This document shows, in pieces, positions 1-11,723 of a DNA stretch of 64,000 nucleotides. Position numbers and translations under genes: made by a program. The stretch is from Chelonoidis abingdonii. Taxonomy: Eukaryota > Chordata > Testudines > Testudinidae. The stretch lies in assembly GCF_003597395.2 (NCBI RefSeq), contig NC_133769.1, positions 177,162,541 to 177,226,540 on the forward strand. The letters are read 5' to 3'. The notes under the pieces are model-generated. The model was not told where the DNA came from. It was given only the letters and a program-made list of their open reading frames with translations, and ran no database searches. Numbering within the stretch: the stretch's first letter is position 1; each line of letters opens with the position of its first letter.

Positions 1-79
1 GATTATTCTAATTAATAGAGTATCCTTCAGAATGCCCATAGATTTATAGGTTCCCATCATAAGGATCAGAGACAAAATG

Positions 80-291
80 ACAGGTTTTGGAGTGTTAGCT
101 GTGTTAGTCTGTATCAGCAAAAACAACGAGGAGTCCTTGTGACACCTTAGAGACTAACAAATTTATTTGGGCATAAGCTTTCGTGAGCTAGAACCTACTT
201 CATCAGATGCATCTAGCCCACAAAAGCTTACGCCCAAATAAATTTGTTAGTTTCTAAGGTGCCACAAGGACTCCTCATTGTTTTTGCAGGA
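80..291. mobile_element. Short inverted-repeat element with hammerhead-like motif, Penelope-like (inferred)
   Basis: Two arms of about 75 bases face each other, roughly 119-192 and 211-285. Each contains a version of the string aaataaatttgttag followed by a ggtgccacaaggactcc-like end, in opposite orientation. The word acaaaatg sits on both sides (72-79 and 292-299) and is probably the target duplication. On the minus strand, CTGATGA (206-200), a hairpin stem and GAAA (182-179) lie in hammerhead order. The plus-strand arm keeps only the second half of that motif. The minus copy has GCCC where the 31196-31716 copy has GCTC, so the U expected just before the cleavage site is lost and it is probably inactive. 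Penelope-like elements are known to carry hammerhead motifs and inverted terminal copies; the assignment is inference. Confidence 0.5.
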
Positions 292-723
292 ACAAAATGG
301 CTGCTTGACCAATTCCTTAACATACTTTCAGTTGAAGAAGTGGCTTGCAGCCACAGTGTGGAACTAATCTAGTGTAATTCTATTGTAATGACTATTCTGT
401 TTGTCCTGCTGAATTCACCACAGCTACCATAATAGGCCTAGGGTTTTGTAAAACAACAGGTTGTATGTCTGTCTGGTTTTAAACCAAAGAATGTTTATTT
501 GAAATTCTACATGCTGACATTCTTTCAAAACGTTGCTGGCATTTACTGAAAGTGTTTCAGCACACTGAAAAAAATTAAAAGAAAGTCAGATACATCGAGT
601 CTCAAAGCTCTTGTAATACACCACTTCCAGCATTAATATTCTATACATAAAAGACTCATGAAACTTTGTAGTTTATTCCATTGTAAATGTGCTTCCCTTG
701 TTTATTTCTTAATCCCTCCCACT
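292..723. other. Intron sequence, nothing recognised
   Basis: AT-rich sequence with no open frame of interest and no repeat family that I can name. Confidence 0.6.
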
Positions 724-731
724 GAATATAG

Positions 732-1179
732 CAGGGGTTCTCAAACTGGGGGTTGTGACCCCCAGGGCCAGCTCCAGGCACCAGCTTATCAAGCAGGTGC
801 TTGGGGCGGCAACTCCAGAACAGGGCAGCACTTTCAAGTATTCAGCGGCAATTCGGGGGGGGGCGGTCCCTCACTCCTGTTCGGAGCGAAGGACCTCCTG
901 CTGAATTGCCGCAGATCGCAATCGTGGCTTTTTTTTTTTTCCCTTCTTCTGTTTGGGGCTGCAAAACCCCTGGAGCCAGCCCTGGCGACCCCTCAGGGGA
1001 TCATGAGGTTATTATCTGGGGGGTCGTGAGCTGTCAGTTTCCACCCCAAACCCCGCTTCACCTCCAGCATTTATAATGGTGTTAAATATAAAAAACTGTT
1101 TTTAATTTATAAGGGGGAGTCACACTCAGAGGCTTGCTGTGTGAAAGGGGTCACCCCTAGAAAAGTTTGAGAACCACTG
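732..1179 (+). mobile_element. Outer hAT-type non-autonomous element
   Basis: The ends are inverted repeats, CAGGGGTTCTCAAACT at the left and AGTTTGAGAACCACTG at the right. An 8-base target duplication with one mismatch flanks them, gaatatag (724-731) and gaagatag (1180-1187). Eight-base duplications and CA(G)...(C)TG ends are typical of hAT transposons. It encodes no transposase and is split by the inner element at 763-984. Confidence 0.85.
763..984 (+). mobile_element. Inner hAT-type MITE nested in the outer one
   Basis: Ends are CAGGGCCAGCTCCAG and CTGGAGCCAGCCCTG. The host element is duplicated around it as gtgacccc (755-762) and gcgacccc (985-992), with one mismatch. The interior has G-runs and a long T-run. 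The ends resemble those of the element at 35838-36162, so the two probably belong to one family. Confidence 0.85.
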
Positions 1180-1187
1180 GAAGATAG

Positions 1188-2104
1188 TGATAGCTGGAGG
1201 AACAGATGCAGGATTACATACTGTTTTTATTCTTAAGGCCAGCTGGCAAGTTATGATTGGTTAAAACCACTGGGAAATGGTAGACCATTTAACCAAAAAT
1301 AGGACTTTTCCCCATCAGTGTAAAAAAATCATAGAACCTTGGAAAGTTTTCAACTGCTTTATCTATTCAGTAGATTTTAACAGATATAACTATTGGGCAA
1401 TTGTTCCATATGTTTCATAGAGCTTTGATTTTATTATGTGCCTGCCTTTTTGGTTGTAATATTGTAGTTTTGCAATAATGAGGAAAATTATTGCAAAATC
1501 ATGACATGCTTTAGACTACAGCACATATGTCAGATATTTTTATGTCTGTTTGGTCAGTCATTCATACTGGGTAGAGAGTTGAACAATGATATGCTATCCT
1601 ATACTTAATAGTGCTAAAGCACAGCATAATGCACAAAGCCTTTTGCTTGAAAATTGTCCACAAACAGCATTATAAATGGACTTGACATGCCTTTTGCATC
1701 ACTCTTTCCTGCATTTGAGCTATTTTTTGAGACTAGAACTGCAGAGAAGCAGAGAGCACTGCATGTCAGACTTCATTAATTGAGGATACCCGCAAAATGG
1801 CTTTGTGAACCTCTAAACATAAAAGTTGGGTTCACAAGACTAGTCTGGATTCATGAACCATTTTACCTATAATTTAAACTCATGGGGTTTCCTCCTTCTC
1901 CCCCTCCCCTTGGAGATATTGCTGCCCTTCTTTGTTATTTGGTAATCGGATCACTGGTTGTTTGGTTTTAATACCTAGAGTCATGGCTGTATCCTTAAAG
2001 AACAGAAAGGTTCTTTCAGTTTGGGACACATCATCAGCATAAACAAAGGAAGGGTATGTATATCCTAAGAGTCAAATCAGGAGCTAATCTCCATGATCCC
2101 AATT
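1188..2104. other. Intron sequence, nothing recognised
   Basis: AT-rich single-copy-looking sequence without motifs or open frames that I can interpret. Confidence 0.6.
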
Positions 2105-2740
2105 CTCCTTCTCAGGAGTGGAAGTAACTTAAAGGACTTAACAGTACGCCAGAGTCCTGAGCAGGGGCGTGGCCTCAAGCAGAAGATGCGGGACCTTTCA
2201 AGATTGAAAGGCCCTGGGGCTCCGGCTGTGGCTGGGAGCCCCAGAGCCTTTAAATCATTCCGGATCCTCCCAGCTGCAGAGGTGGCTGGGAGCCCTGGGA
2301 CTCAGGATTGAATTAAAGGGCCTGGGGCTCCGGCTGCCGCAGAGCTCTGGGCCCTTTAAATCACTGTGGGAGCCCGGCTGCCGAAGCTCCGGCAGAGATC
2401 CAAAGGGCCCGGGGCTCTCCACAGTGGCAGGAGCACCGGGCCCTTTAAATCCCACCCAAGCCTGGCTACCAGAGCTCTGGCGGGGATTTAAAGGGCCTGG
2501 GGCTCCCCGCAGCAGCCGGCGCACCGGGCCCTTTAAATCTCCACCCGAGCCCAGCTGCCAGAGCTCCAGCAGCGGCAGGGCTCTGGCAGCATTTTAAAGG
2601 ACCCGGGCTCCCCACAGCAGCTGGAACCCTGGGCCCTTTAAATCACCGCTGCAGAAGCCAGTCCAGTCCAGCACGGCGTACTGACTCTTGCCGATACCCC
2701 GTACCAGACCATACCAGCTTACTTTCACCTTTGCTTCTTC
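2105..2740. repeat. GC-rich tandem repeat block inside an element with inverted ends
   Basis: The core holds about four to five units of 87 to 105 bases. The phrase GGGCCCTTTAAAT recurs near 2349, 2438, 2526 and 2631, and its near-complement TTTAAAGGGCCTGGGGCTCC recurs between them, so each unit is itself an imperfect palindrome. The outer ends match in inverted orientation: ggaagtaactt plus agtacgcc near the left, and the complement of ggtgaaagtaa and agtacgccg near 2670-2730. It is far richer in GC than the surrounding intron. I recognise the style as a turtle interspersed repeat but cannot name the family. Confidence 0.6.
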
Positions 2741-3139
2741 TTCCCAGGAGACACAAGGTAGAAGAACCTACATTTGTTACTGGGAATAATGGTTTCAACC
2801 ATAGACTGATGACAAAAAAAAGTGGCAGGATGCCACTAGAGCATGTGACTGTAGCCCAGGAAGCCTTGAGCTCCCTTTCTATTGTCAATACAGTTGCATT
2901 GCAGCAGTCACCTGACAACTATAGCAAAATTTACCTTCACAATGTGTCCTCCTCAGCCACACAAGCTGGTATCAGTTTCCTAAAGGCTTTGACTCCAGAT
3001 GGAGCAGAGAATAGTATCAGCATCCTGGAACTTTGATTAGTGAGGCTGGCCCTGAGAGCCCTTCAATGAGTCTTCTGGAAATAAAACATTTTTCTCTGGC
3101 CAGACAACTTAACCATGGTATCATATGTAAATCAGCAGG

Positions 3140-4560
3140 AGCCACGATATGACTATTCTACGCCAAGATCTTATACAGCTATTCCACTTGGCAAGTATTT
3201 ACATCCAATCCATCAAGACACTGCACATAATAGAGGTGACAGGCACAAAATCTGATGAGTTAATTAGGACCCTCTTGAAATTGTCGGTCCTTAAGCAGGT
3301 CTTAAAGTTAACGCAAAGGAAGATCCCAAGGTGGACCCTCTCACATCTGTGTCCAAACATCTTACAAAATGCATTTTCTCTGATCCCCCTTTCTTTTTTT
3401 GAAGAAGATAAAAACAGGACACAAAGTCACCTTATAGCACCTTACTGGCCAAGACATATTGGTTTTCTGACCTAGTTAATATGTCAGGAGGAAACTAATT
3501 TTTTCCCAAATGGCCAGGACCTCATTCACTGAGGAGATGATACCTCGCAAAAACTTGACAAACCTGATCTTAGCAGTGTGGTTCTTACGTAAAAAATTAC
3601 AAGCCCATTATGTTACTCACCAAAAGTCATAAATATTCTCTTGTAAGCCAGGAAAATATCCATTAACAGAATCTACTGATGCCTGGGGTAGCTTTTAGGC
3701 ATGATGCTAACAGAAAGCAAAGAGATCAGTTTCTTTCAGTTGCAAAAAAAGGAGCTTCCCTAGGTTGATTTCTTCATACTCGCAGTGTTTTGACCTTGAA
3801 GCTATGTCCTTCACCTCTCAACAAATCAGTGGGAGAACTCATGGACAGCTTCTCTACTCCAATCCACATGTTACTAGATCTATCAAAGCAGCATAATATC
3901 TATTCAATTCCATGTAATCTTTTTCCATATGCAGGGTAAACCTTGCATTTCAGGTGCTAATATACAGACTTTGTGCTCCTACTATATGAGTTGCTTTATT
4001 TCCTGTCTATAGAGATGGCCTTTCTAACAGCCAGCTACCTATAGGGTGTGCAGTACTCCACAGAAGAGCCTTGTGACATATTCCACAACGATATTATTCT
4101 GTGCACCTCTCCTTTATTTATCTCCAAGTACAACACACTCTTTCTGTGTTCACAGAAAATAGTGCTTCTTCCTTTTTTACCCTAATCCCTGTGCCAAAAA
4201 GAAAAAAGTGGCACAAGTTAGATATTTGCCTAGCAATCTGAGTCTACCTAAAAAGAACCAAGCCAATCTGAAGCCATAAGACTCTTTTTTCGTAGCTTCT
4301 CATCCATCGTGCAGGAGACAATGGTGCCAAACTCTTGGCAGGTGGAGAAAATACAATACAAGAGCAGAATTCAAATAAAAGAATATGAAGTTGTCATGTA
4401 CTATATCTAGAACAGGCTGCATACGCTAAAGAAATATGAAAACCAGCAGCTTGATTAAACATACATCCTTTGACCATATATTACAAACTGGACTTGCGCT
4501 CCTCGGCAGACACACCCTTTAGCTAGAGAGTATTGCAATCCATTAGGGAATCCTAGATTG
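3140..4560 (+). pseudogene. Decayed DIRS-type retroelement (RNase H and tyrosine recombinase remnants)
   Basis: Around 3300-3470 the plus strand reads AFSLIPL followed by LIAPYWPRHIGF, which resembles the end of the DIRS reverse transcriptase/RNase H block (LIAP.WPR..W). From 3650 to 4560 broken frames give RKISINRIY, then FHNDIILCTSPLFI, then VYLKRTKP, and finally TIYYKLDLRSSADT. That order fits the tyrosine recombinase of DIRS elements, with the last piece around the catalytic tyrosine. DIRS elements insert with a recombinase rather than an integrase. Many stops and frameshifts are present and the reverse transcriptase core is missing, so it is dead. An open segment of 101 codons at 2731-3036 lies just upstream; I cannot assign it. 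Inverted terminal repeats were not identified. Confidence 0.6.
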
Positions 4561-7500
4561 CTCTTCTGTTGTCCAATATATATTGTTGTTTTCACTCACT
4601 AGTCTTTGTACTGGATTCTCACTGCTATCACATACTTCTGGTGTGGTTTAGCAGATATCTCTTTACTTTCCCTTGTAAAGATTTTGGCTTACTTCTGTGT
4701 TTAGTTTCTCCTAAAACGTATGTCTGACAGTGCATCCCACCCTTGTCTCAGTCTTCCTAATTCAGCTTTTTCTGAAGGAGGTTACCTCTTGGACTGCACT
4801 CATCACATTTTTTAAAAAAAGTTGCCAGATTTTTCTATTCTTTTTCTGTTGGCATACAGCACCAAATTTTTTTTTGAGTGTCAGGAGTTATTCCTATTAA
4901 TATTTTCAGTAGCTTTGAGAAAACTCATTCCAGAGATTCTCCATGGAGAAGTACTTATGCCACAGGACACCATAGACTCTGCCAGTATATTGCCTCCCAT
5001 CTCTGTGGACAAAGAGACAGGCCTCAGGTGAAAGCAGGCCAGCATTTGGAGAAAGATGAAATTGATAGGCAAACCAACATTTTTGCCTTCTCTGGTATAT
5101 TTAATGACTGGATCAGGCCTGTTTGGATCATTACTGATCCACAAACAAACTATTGCCAAGAAAAGTGTTCACCTCTTTTGGGCTATTGAGCTAAAGGACA
5201 GTGGGCCCTCTGACAAATCTGACATGTGAAAGCAGGCAGCTGTAATTGAAGGAAAGCTGATGCATCTAATGGCTGATGTAAAGACAGCTGTTATGGAGAA
5301 TTGCAGAGTTCCCTGGTTCTAAAATTTAATCTGAAGAAGCTTTATTAGAGTCTCCATGTGTGACTGTTAGTAGAGTGGTAAAAAATACTGGTTTGGCTTT
5401 TACTTTGTTTTTTGTATGTCTGGTAGTGGAGTGGAAACTGGAGTTTAGGGACTGGAAAAAATGACAGATGAAGTAGCGAGAGGAAAAGTCTGGAGAAGAA
5501 ATTACTAAGAAAAGTTACTGCATTACAAGCTCAAACTGAAACACTAGTTAAGAGACAATATACAACCAAGAGGGATGGGGCAGCTGGAGAATGCCCATAA
5601 GTACTGTAGTTTAGGATTAGTAAATTTCCCAAAGGCTTTAGACTGTGAGACTACTGTAAGAGCTCGTGAATAGTTTAAACAGTACAGGAAAAAACAGAAA
5701 TCTCAGAAAATGGCTTTCTGACTTTTGTGAAGCCTTTTATCCTCCAACCTACTGACAGAACTGAGGGTAAATGTGTTTTTGATATTAGGGTTAGCAGGTG
5801 GGGAGAATAAGAGACTTGTCTCGACTTGATATGATGGAAGGCAAGACCTACAGCAGGATTCAATTTTGGAACAGAAAGGGAGAATTAAGATGTAGTAACA
5901 CCCCATCCTCAATATTTGTGTCTCAAATTGATGAGGAACTGATATGGCAACTTCTGAAAGAACTAAAAGCTATGCCTTTTTCCAGGGAGACAAAATTTTA
6001 GCTTTTTACTAGAGGTTGCCAAGACAACACCAGATCATAAAAAAAGACATTTCTAGCATATAAATAGGATCTTTAGTCAATACAGAGGGAGTTTAGGCTC
6101 GGTACCTCTGTTTTTGGCTAGCCCAACGTTGTAGCCCATGGACCAATTTTCTTTAAAATATAGTAAAAGTTTATCTGCATTTATAAAGGAATTCTAAGCC
6201 CCAGAGAAACATATACATGTGGGAAATGTGTATGTGTAATGAAAATAGAAGTTGTAATGCCACTGCAGACTAAATTGGTGATTCTATTAACGGTGAAACC
6301 TTAACAGTTCTGCCTTAAATCTGATTTAGTGAGATAAAAAGCTGCTTCAAACTGAATTGTATCATATATAAAGACATGCCTTCAAAATTACTCCTGCCTA
6401 TCTGTTATATTGCTGAATCCAGTCCTTAATATATTTTGTTTTTTTCCCAGTTTTATGTAGGAATAGGATTATTACCTTGTCCTCACTGTATAATTTGGTG
6501 GACTTTATGGGCCTGATCCTGCTTAAGTCAGCCTGAGACACTAAAGTTGAATAAAGTAGCCTGAGCAGAGACAGTTCAGGGTTATTAGATTCAACCGAGG
6601 AACAAAACAGATTGATGCCAGCAATCTAGTTAAATAGTAACCCAGGGCAAAACTTAAGTGAGATCAGAATGGGGCCCCAAATTTATACACTGAAATTAGG
6701 TGAATTATGTTGTTTTCATGAATCACACAATGTCTATTTTCTTGTAATGGTACATGGATTATGTTCAGCCTAGTGAGGAAAAAATGCATGATAGGTTGTT
6801 AAAAAGTATTTAAAAAGTTACCTAGTTAATTCATGCTGACAAGTGATACTTACCTTACAAACTTTCTAAGTGCTGGGACGAGCAGAATGGCTGGAAAAAT
6901 TTCTTTAAGAATCAGCTTAACAAGAACAAATAGAGTGAAACAATTACTGGTAACTGTTCAGGCAAAGACAGAGTGAGTAGGTGCCATAAGGGTTTGTATT
7001 AACCAGTGTTTGTTTACCTTATTAACTGCATGAGGTAGAGTACAGTTTGTCAGCTAGCTAATTTTGCAGACACAATGAAAATAAAACATTCTAGTATCAC
7101 TAATATGAGAAGAATGTACAAAAATTGATGAAGTTACATCTTTCAAAGTAGGGGCAAAAAATCTATTCACTGGAATGATGGTTATTTTTTGTTTTGTTTT
7201 GTGATTTGCAGCGGACCATGTGTCATTTATCAAAATGCAAATACTATAGAAGCAAGCTAACTTTTATAGATAAAATAGCCTCTGCAGAGAATTTTCTGAG
7301 AATAAAGATTCAGATGAGAAAGAAGCAAGCACTGATAACAACAAACTGTTTAAATAGTAACTAACCCAATAACAGGAGGTCATGAAATGAAATTGAGGAG
7401 AGGAATAGCCTATAAAACATGCAGCTTGAATTTTCACTGCGCTTGGTTATAATAAGAAACAAGAGGTAATAAAAGCAAATGGCAGACAGCAGGCCAGGAG

Positions 7501-10312
7501 GGAGTCTGCAATTTTTTTTAAAGATACAGATAAAATTAGATAGTGTCTTCAACTATATTTTGGAAGTTAGGATGATGATATAGTTGAATTGATTTAGTTC
7601 AAATGCTGTGAGTTGACATTACAGTATACTGGTATGGTGATCCATCTCAAAGGAAATCTATCCTTCACTTATCTTCAGAGCCAAAAATGGATGTTTCCAC
7701 CATTACACTGCTTAGTGGGTATAGCACGGTAGTCCTTTGCTGAATAATTGGTCCAGTCTAGAAGGCATTATTTTTTAATTCAGATACAGAACCATACTAA
7801 ATAAGTTACCGATCCACAAAACCAAAGTTTTGTAAGGCCCAACACTTCAGTTCTCCTTTTTGGCCTTGTTTACACTGGGAAGGGACAGAGTGCTAGACAT
7901 AATTTAGCATACAGTGTAGACAAAGATTATGTTTAACAGTGTGTCATGTAGTCATGGTTAATCCTAACCATGTATTTTGTTTTGTGTCTACGTTTTAAAA
8001 TATGCCTTCTAGATTACAGTTAAATCAACTAATATGAATTTGTCAGTCATTCTGGCATCAACTCCTCTGTTCCTCAGCTTTAGGACGGGTGCTGATTTGT
8101 TTAACAGACTGGAAGTGTCCCAGTTTCTCTTATGTATGAGAGGGTGTATGCACCCATCAAAGCCACAGAGAAGTGGCACACTGTACTACCTATACTGAGG
8201 GGGAAACTCTGTGGACCAAGTCCCAAAGGCATAATTCCTTCTCCTATGTAATGGTGCTGTATGTAACTCAGTCATTTTATTTCTATGTAAGGACACATCA
8301 GGGAGTGAGAAGATTGATGATGGGGAAGATAAAAGGAGTACAGCTACAAGGGATAACATAGGAATGGAGAAAGACTATTATTTAGGAAGAGGAAGAAAGA
8401 GAGAAATCATGGGCAAGCTACGTATTTCTCAACCTGTCACGTTTAAATTTGGTCCCCTACTACAGTATATTATACTCCCATGTATCTAATAGCATGCTAT
8501 ACAGTTCTATTTCCTCTCTAAGTTGCTTTATGAGAAATCTAACAAAATACAAACTGTCCTTCCCAGACAACATACAATTCAGAAGGTGTCATTTAAATAA
8601 ATAACTGTTTTTATTATATATTCAGAAATACAATTTCCTGTTTCTTGTGGTGACTTGATTCCCTAATTAAATACTCTGAGATACATGGACAGGGTCAGTT
8701 TCCTTCCAGGACTTTGGTAATACCTTCCACTACATACGGGGAACTTTTAAAATATATTTTAGCTGCATCATATGTGATATAAAGTGCTTAGAGTCAGAAT
8801 GGTTATTCATTAGATTTTTCAAAGTATTGTCTGGGATAGTGTTGTATAATTAACCAGTACAACTTCTAGCAAGTCATTTTTAGAAGTGAACTTCCCTTGT
8901 GATCCATAACTGGAAATGTGTCCAGTGAGATCATGACATCAAACTATTCATTTTTCATAGGATTTTTTCCCAAACCTTAAGATCTTCTGATTATTATTAA
9001 GATTGGCTTTTGTGCAAGGTATGACACACACTGGATCTGGGCCAAAACAAATAGCCATTGTTAGCATCTAAGTAATCCTTAAATATCTTCACAATCATAG
9101 ATGTGTCAAACTGATGTGCTTGAATATTATTTCTGAAGTAACATCAATGAAATTAAGACTGTGTATATTGGAATGACACTGGGTAAAATATTTTAAAACA
9201 CCCCATGTGATTAAGGGTCCTAAGTCCCTTTTTTTTTTTCAATTAGACTTAGATGCTTTTGAAAATGTTACTTTCCAATAGCTACTAGTCAACATTTCAA
9301 GATAGTTTTTGGAAACACGGCCTTCAATAAAAGAAGAACATGGCAGTTACCCACTCTCCATGAATTGTTATGGCATTTTGCCATTAATACTTAATATTAC
9401 CAAAGGCCTCTCAAAACACTTTAATAATTATCTGAATTTTCAGTTTAATTTCATGCAAGTCTGTTTTTGTCATGCATCTGAAGCTTGATTGCAGGCATTC
9501 ATAATTGTTTACTTTTAATTTATTAATCAGAGTTATTCCAAGACTATAATTAGGGAGATGTGGCAAACATTCAGAATATAAAGCTATTTATAGATTTCTA
9601 GCAATATCTAATACTAATGTCCATGCTTGAGATTAAAAATATAGGGATAGTACAGTAATACCAAAGCTTTTGTTTTTATTGCTAATCATGTGACTGGGCT
9701 TTATCGTACGTGGCAGTTTTGAAAGGCTATTGCAATGTCTACAGTAAATATAGTTTCATTGTGTGTGATAGTTTACTTATTATTAGGCTTTGCAGAATTC
9801 AATTTTGTTTTATTTATTTATTTTTTGTAATTTTGATGAATAAAATATCTCTGTTTATTTTTAAGCATTTTTTTCAGTTTTTTTCTATTTGAATGTGCAC
9901 AGTTATGTGAAATTATGGGGTGGGTCTACATATGCCAAAGTATACAAACTAAATATCCTCAAATCAAACTCTAATAAGTTCTCAAGGAGCATTTCTCTTA
10001 CTTTGGCCGTCTTTAAATTTTGATTATTGATGAAAATTTTTGTCAGTTTGTGGCTGTGCAATGAAAATGATGTTTACCAGCATTGACTGATTAAAAACCT
10101 AATCCCTCCAAGCCTTCTTATTATTTAGAATATTACTATTCAAAAAATCAGCTAAGATACAATGTACCAGAAAATATTTTTACCATGTAAACATATTAAA
10201 CTGAAACACAGCTGAAGGTAGACTGCACAGGTGATGACATACTCTAGAAGAGTTTAAAGTCAGTTCCATAAGATCAGCATTGTTGTATTAAATACCAAGT
10301 GAACTGACACTA
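4561..10312. other. Long intron stretch with no clear elements
   Basis: Only short chance frames are seen. 4822-5189 has overlapping frames of 69 and 103 codons that I cannot assign. A palindrome lies at about 7866-7925, with cttgtttacactgg at its left and cagtgtagacaaag at its right; it looks like a small MITE end pair. The rest is AT-rich and featureless to me. Confidence 0.55.
7866..7925. repeat. Short palindrome resembling a MITE end pair
   Basis: The left arm gccttgtttacactgggaag and the right arm (complement of cagtgtagacaaag) pair imperfectly. The TACACTG word also occurs at the ends of the elements at 20094 and 62744, so this may be a remnant of a related family. Confidence 0.35.
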
Positions 10313-10510
10313 ACTACACCTCTACCCCGATATAACGCGACCCGATATAATACAAATTCTGATATAATGTGGTAAAGCAGTGCTCCGGGGTGGGGGAGGT
10401 TGTGCACTCTGGTGGATCAAAGCAAGTTCAATATAACACGGTTTTTGCCTATAACGCGATAAGAGTTTTTGGCTCCCGAGGACATCATTATATCAGGGTA
10501 AAGGTGTAGT
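10313..10510 (+). mobile_element. Tigger/mariner-type MITE
   Basis: The ends are ACTACACCTCTACCCCGATATAAC and, inverted, TTATATCAGGGTAAAGGTGTAGT. The dinucleotide TA flanks both sides (10311-10312 and 10511-10512), the target duplication of Tc1/mariner and pogo-like elements. Internal ATATAACGCG words repeat several times. There is no coding capacity. Confidence 0.8.
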
Positions 10511-10512
10511 TA

Positions 10513-11480
10513 CTTTGAGGTAGTAACATTTCAATATACAGAGCACATAGGGCAACCTCCAGAAATTGTCAGAGAATGTAGTTTTTACCCAATATGATTT
10601 TTTTTCATTCAAAATCACTAGTTTTGAAAACAGCTTTAAGAAGTTAAAGCTGTTTACTGCATACTGTAGAAGGCAGGCTGGGTGAGTGATTCAGAGAAAA
10701 CACAAGAACCATTCAACTCCAGTGATCCAAAGAATTCAGCTCCAAACTATTATATTGCTGAATTCGTTGAAGGAAACAAGACCTTGAATATTTTGTATTC
10801 TGTTGTTGCAACAGCCCAGCTTCTGAACTTAAAAGCAAATACTTTTGTGAAAAGTAACTTTTCCTCATGTTTCCATATAAATTTTTAGATTGGAAAATTT
10901 TAAGTTATTGACTTTGCTGAATGTTTTTAAACACTTCATAATTAAAGATTAACCTATTCCACACTAGAATGGAATTCCCATTGTATTACATACTGAAGTA
11001 CATGGAAAGGAATTCCAGAAGAGTCCATTATAATTGTGATTAGCATATCAGAAGAATGAATTCTTCAAAGGCATCAAGACTTTACAGAATGGGGACATAT
11101 TCCAAATTTTCCTGCTGTGAGTTTCTGAAAAAGAGCCTTGGAAAGAATTCCATATTGTGCCCCTGCAAATGCTCTTCTGATAGCACTGGGTCCATCTGTG
11201 CTGCTCCTGTGTGTGTTCAGCCTGCAGTTAATTTATCACTCTATACAGAATCATCTGAAGATCAGATCAGAAATACAGTGCAGGAAGAGAGAAAAAAACC
11301 TGATGGCACTGAAAGACACACCATGATCTTATTCTCTTGTTAGAGTGGGAGATGTGCCATACTATGTACTGGGAACCAGGAAGCTTTTCAGAGATGGCAT
11401 CTCTTTTTTATTTGGGGGGCGAGTTGTTCTTATTTTTTGAAGACGGATCAGAGTCAAGGTGAAAGATGACCAAAAATAGG
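10513..11480. other. Intron sequence, nothing recognised
   Basis: Two open frames (10682-10888 and 11056-11343, plus strand) lack splice context, domains or similarity that I recognise and are probably chance. Confidence 0.5.
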
Positions 11481-11723
11481 CAGTGTTGTTGTAGCTGTGT
11501 CAGTCCCAGAATATTAGATGGATAAGTAATATCCATTGGTGAAGTAATATTGGACCAACTTCTGTTGGTGAAAGAGACAAGCTTTCAAGCTTACACAGAG
11601 TTCTTCTTCAGGTCTGAGAAACTTACTCAGAGTGTCACAGCGAAATACAAGGTGTAACAGATTGTTTAGCATTAAGTAGTTAACACACATTTCAAGGGAC
11701 CCTTCAAGGTGGACTGAACAAAG
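11481..11723 (-). mobile_element. Second hammerhead-like repeat family, copy 1
   Basis: Read on the minus strand, this copy contains CTGAAGA (11611-11605), an imperfect hairpin, GAAA (11586-11583) and GCTTGTCTC, the same order as in the family at 31196-31716. It ends with gggactgacacagctacaacaac at the low-coordinate side. Two further copies of the same family lie at 15043-15263 and 18701-18876 in plus orientation. I infer a Penelope-like terminal repeat; the sequence itself shows only the dispersed repeat and the motif order. Confidence 0.55.

Noticed and set aside
2731..3036. 101-codon plus-strand frame as a possible exon or gag gene
   Set aside because: No splice signals or known domain could be matched. 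It may belong to the DIRS remnant but I could not show that.
4822..5189. Overlapping frames as a processed pseudogene
   Set aside because: No gene could be recognised and there is no poly-A tail or target duplication.
10682..11343. Two plus-strand frames as exons of an unknown gene
   Set aside because: No acceptor or donor of quality at the edges and no similarity that I recognise.
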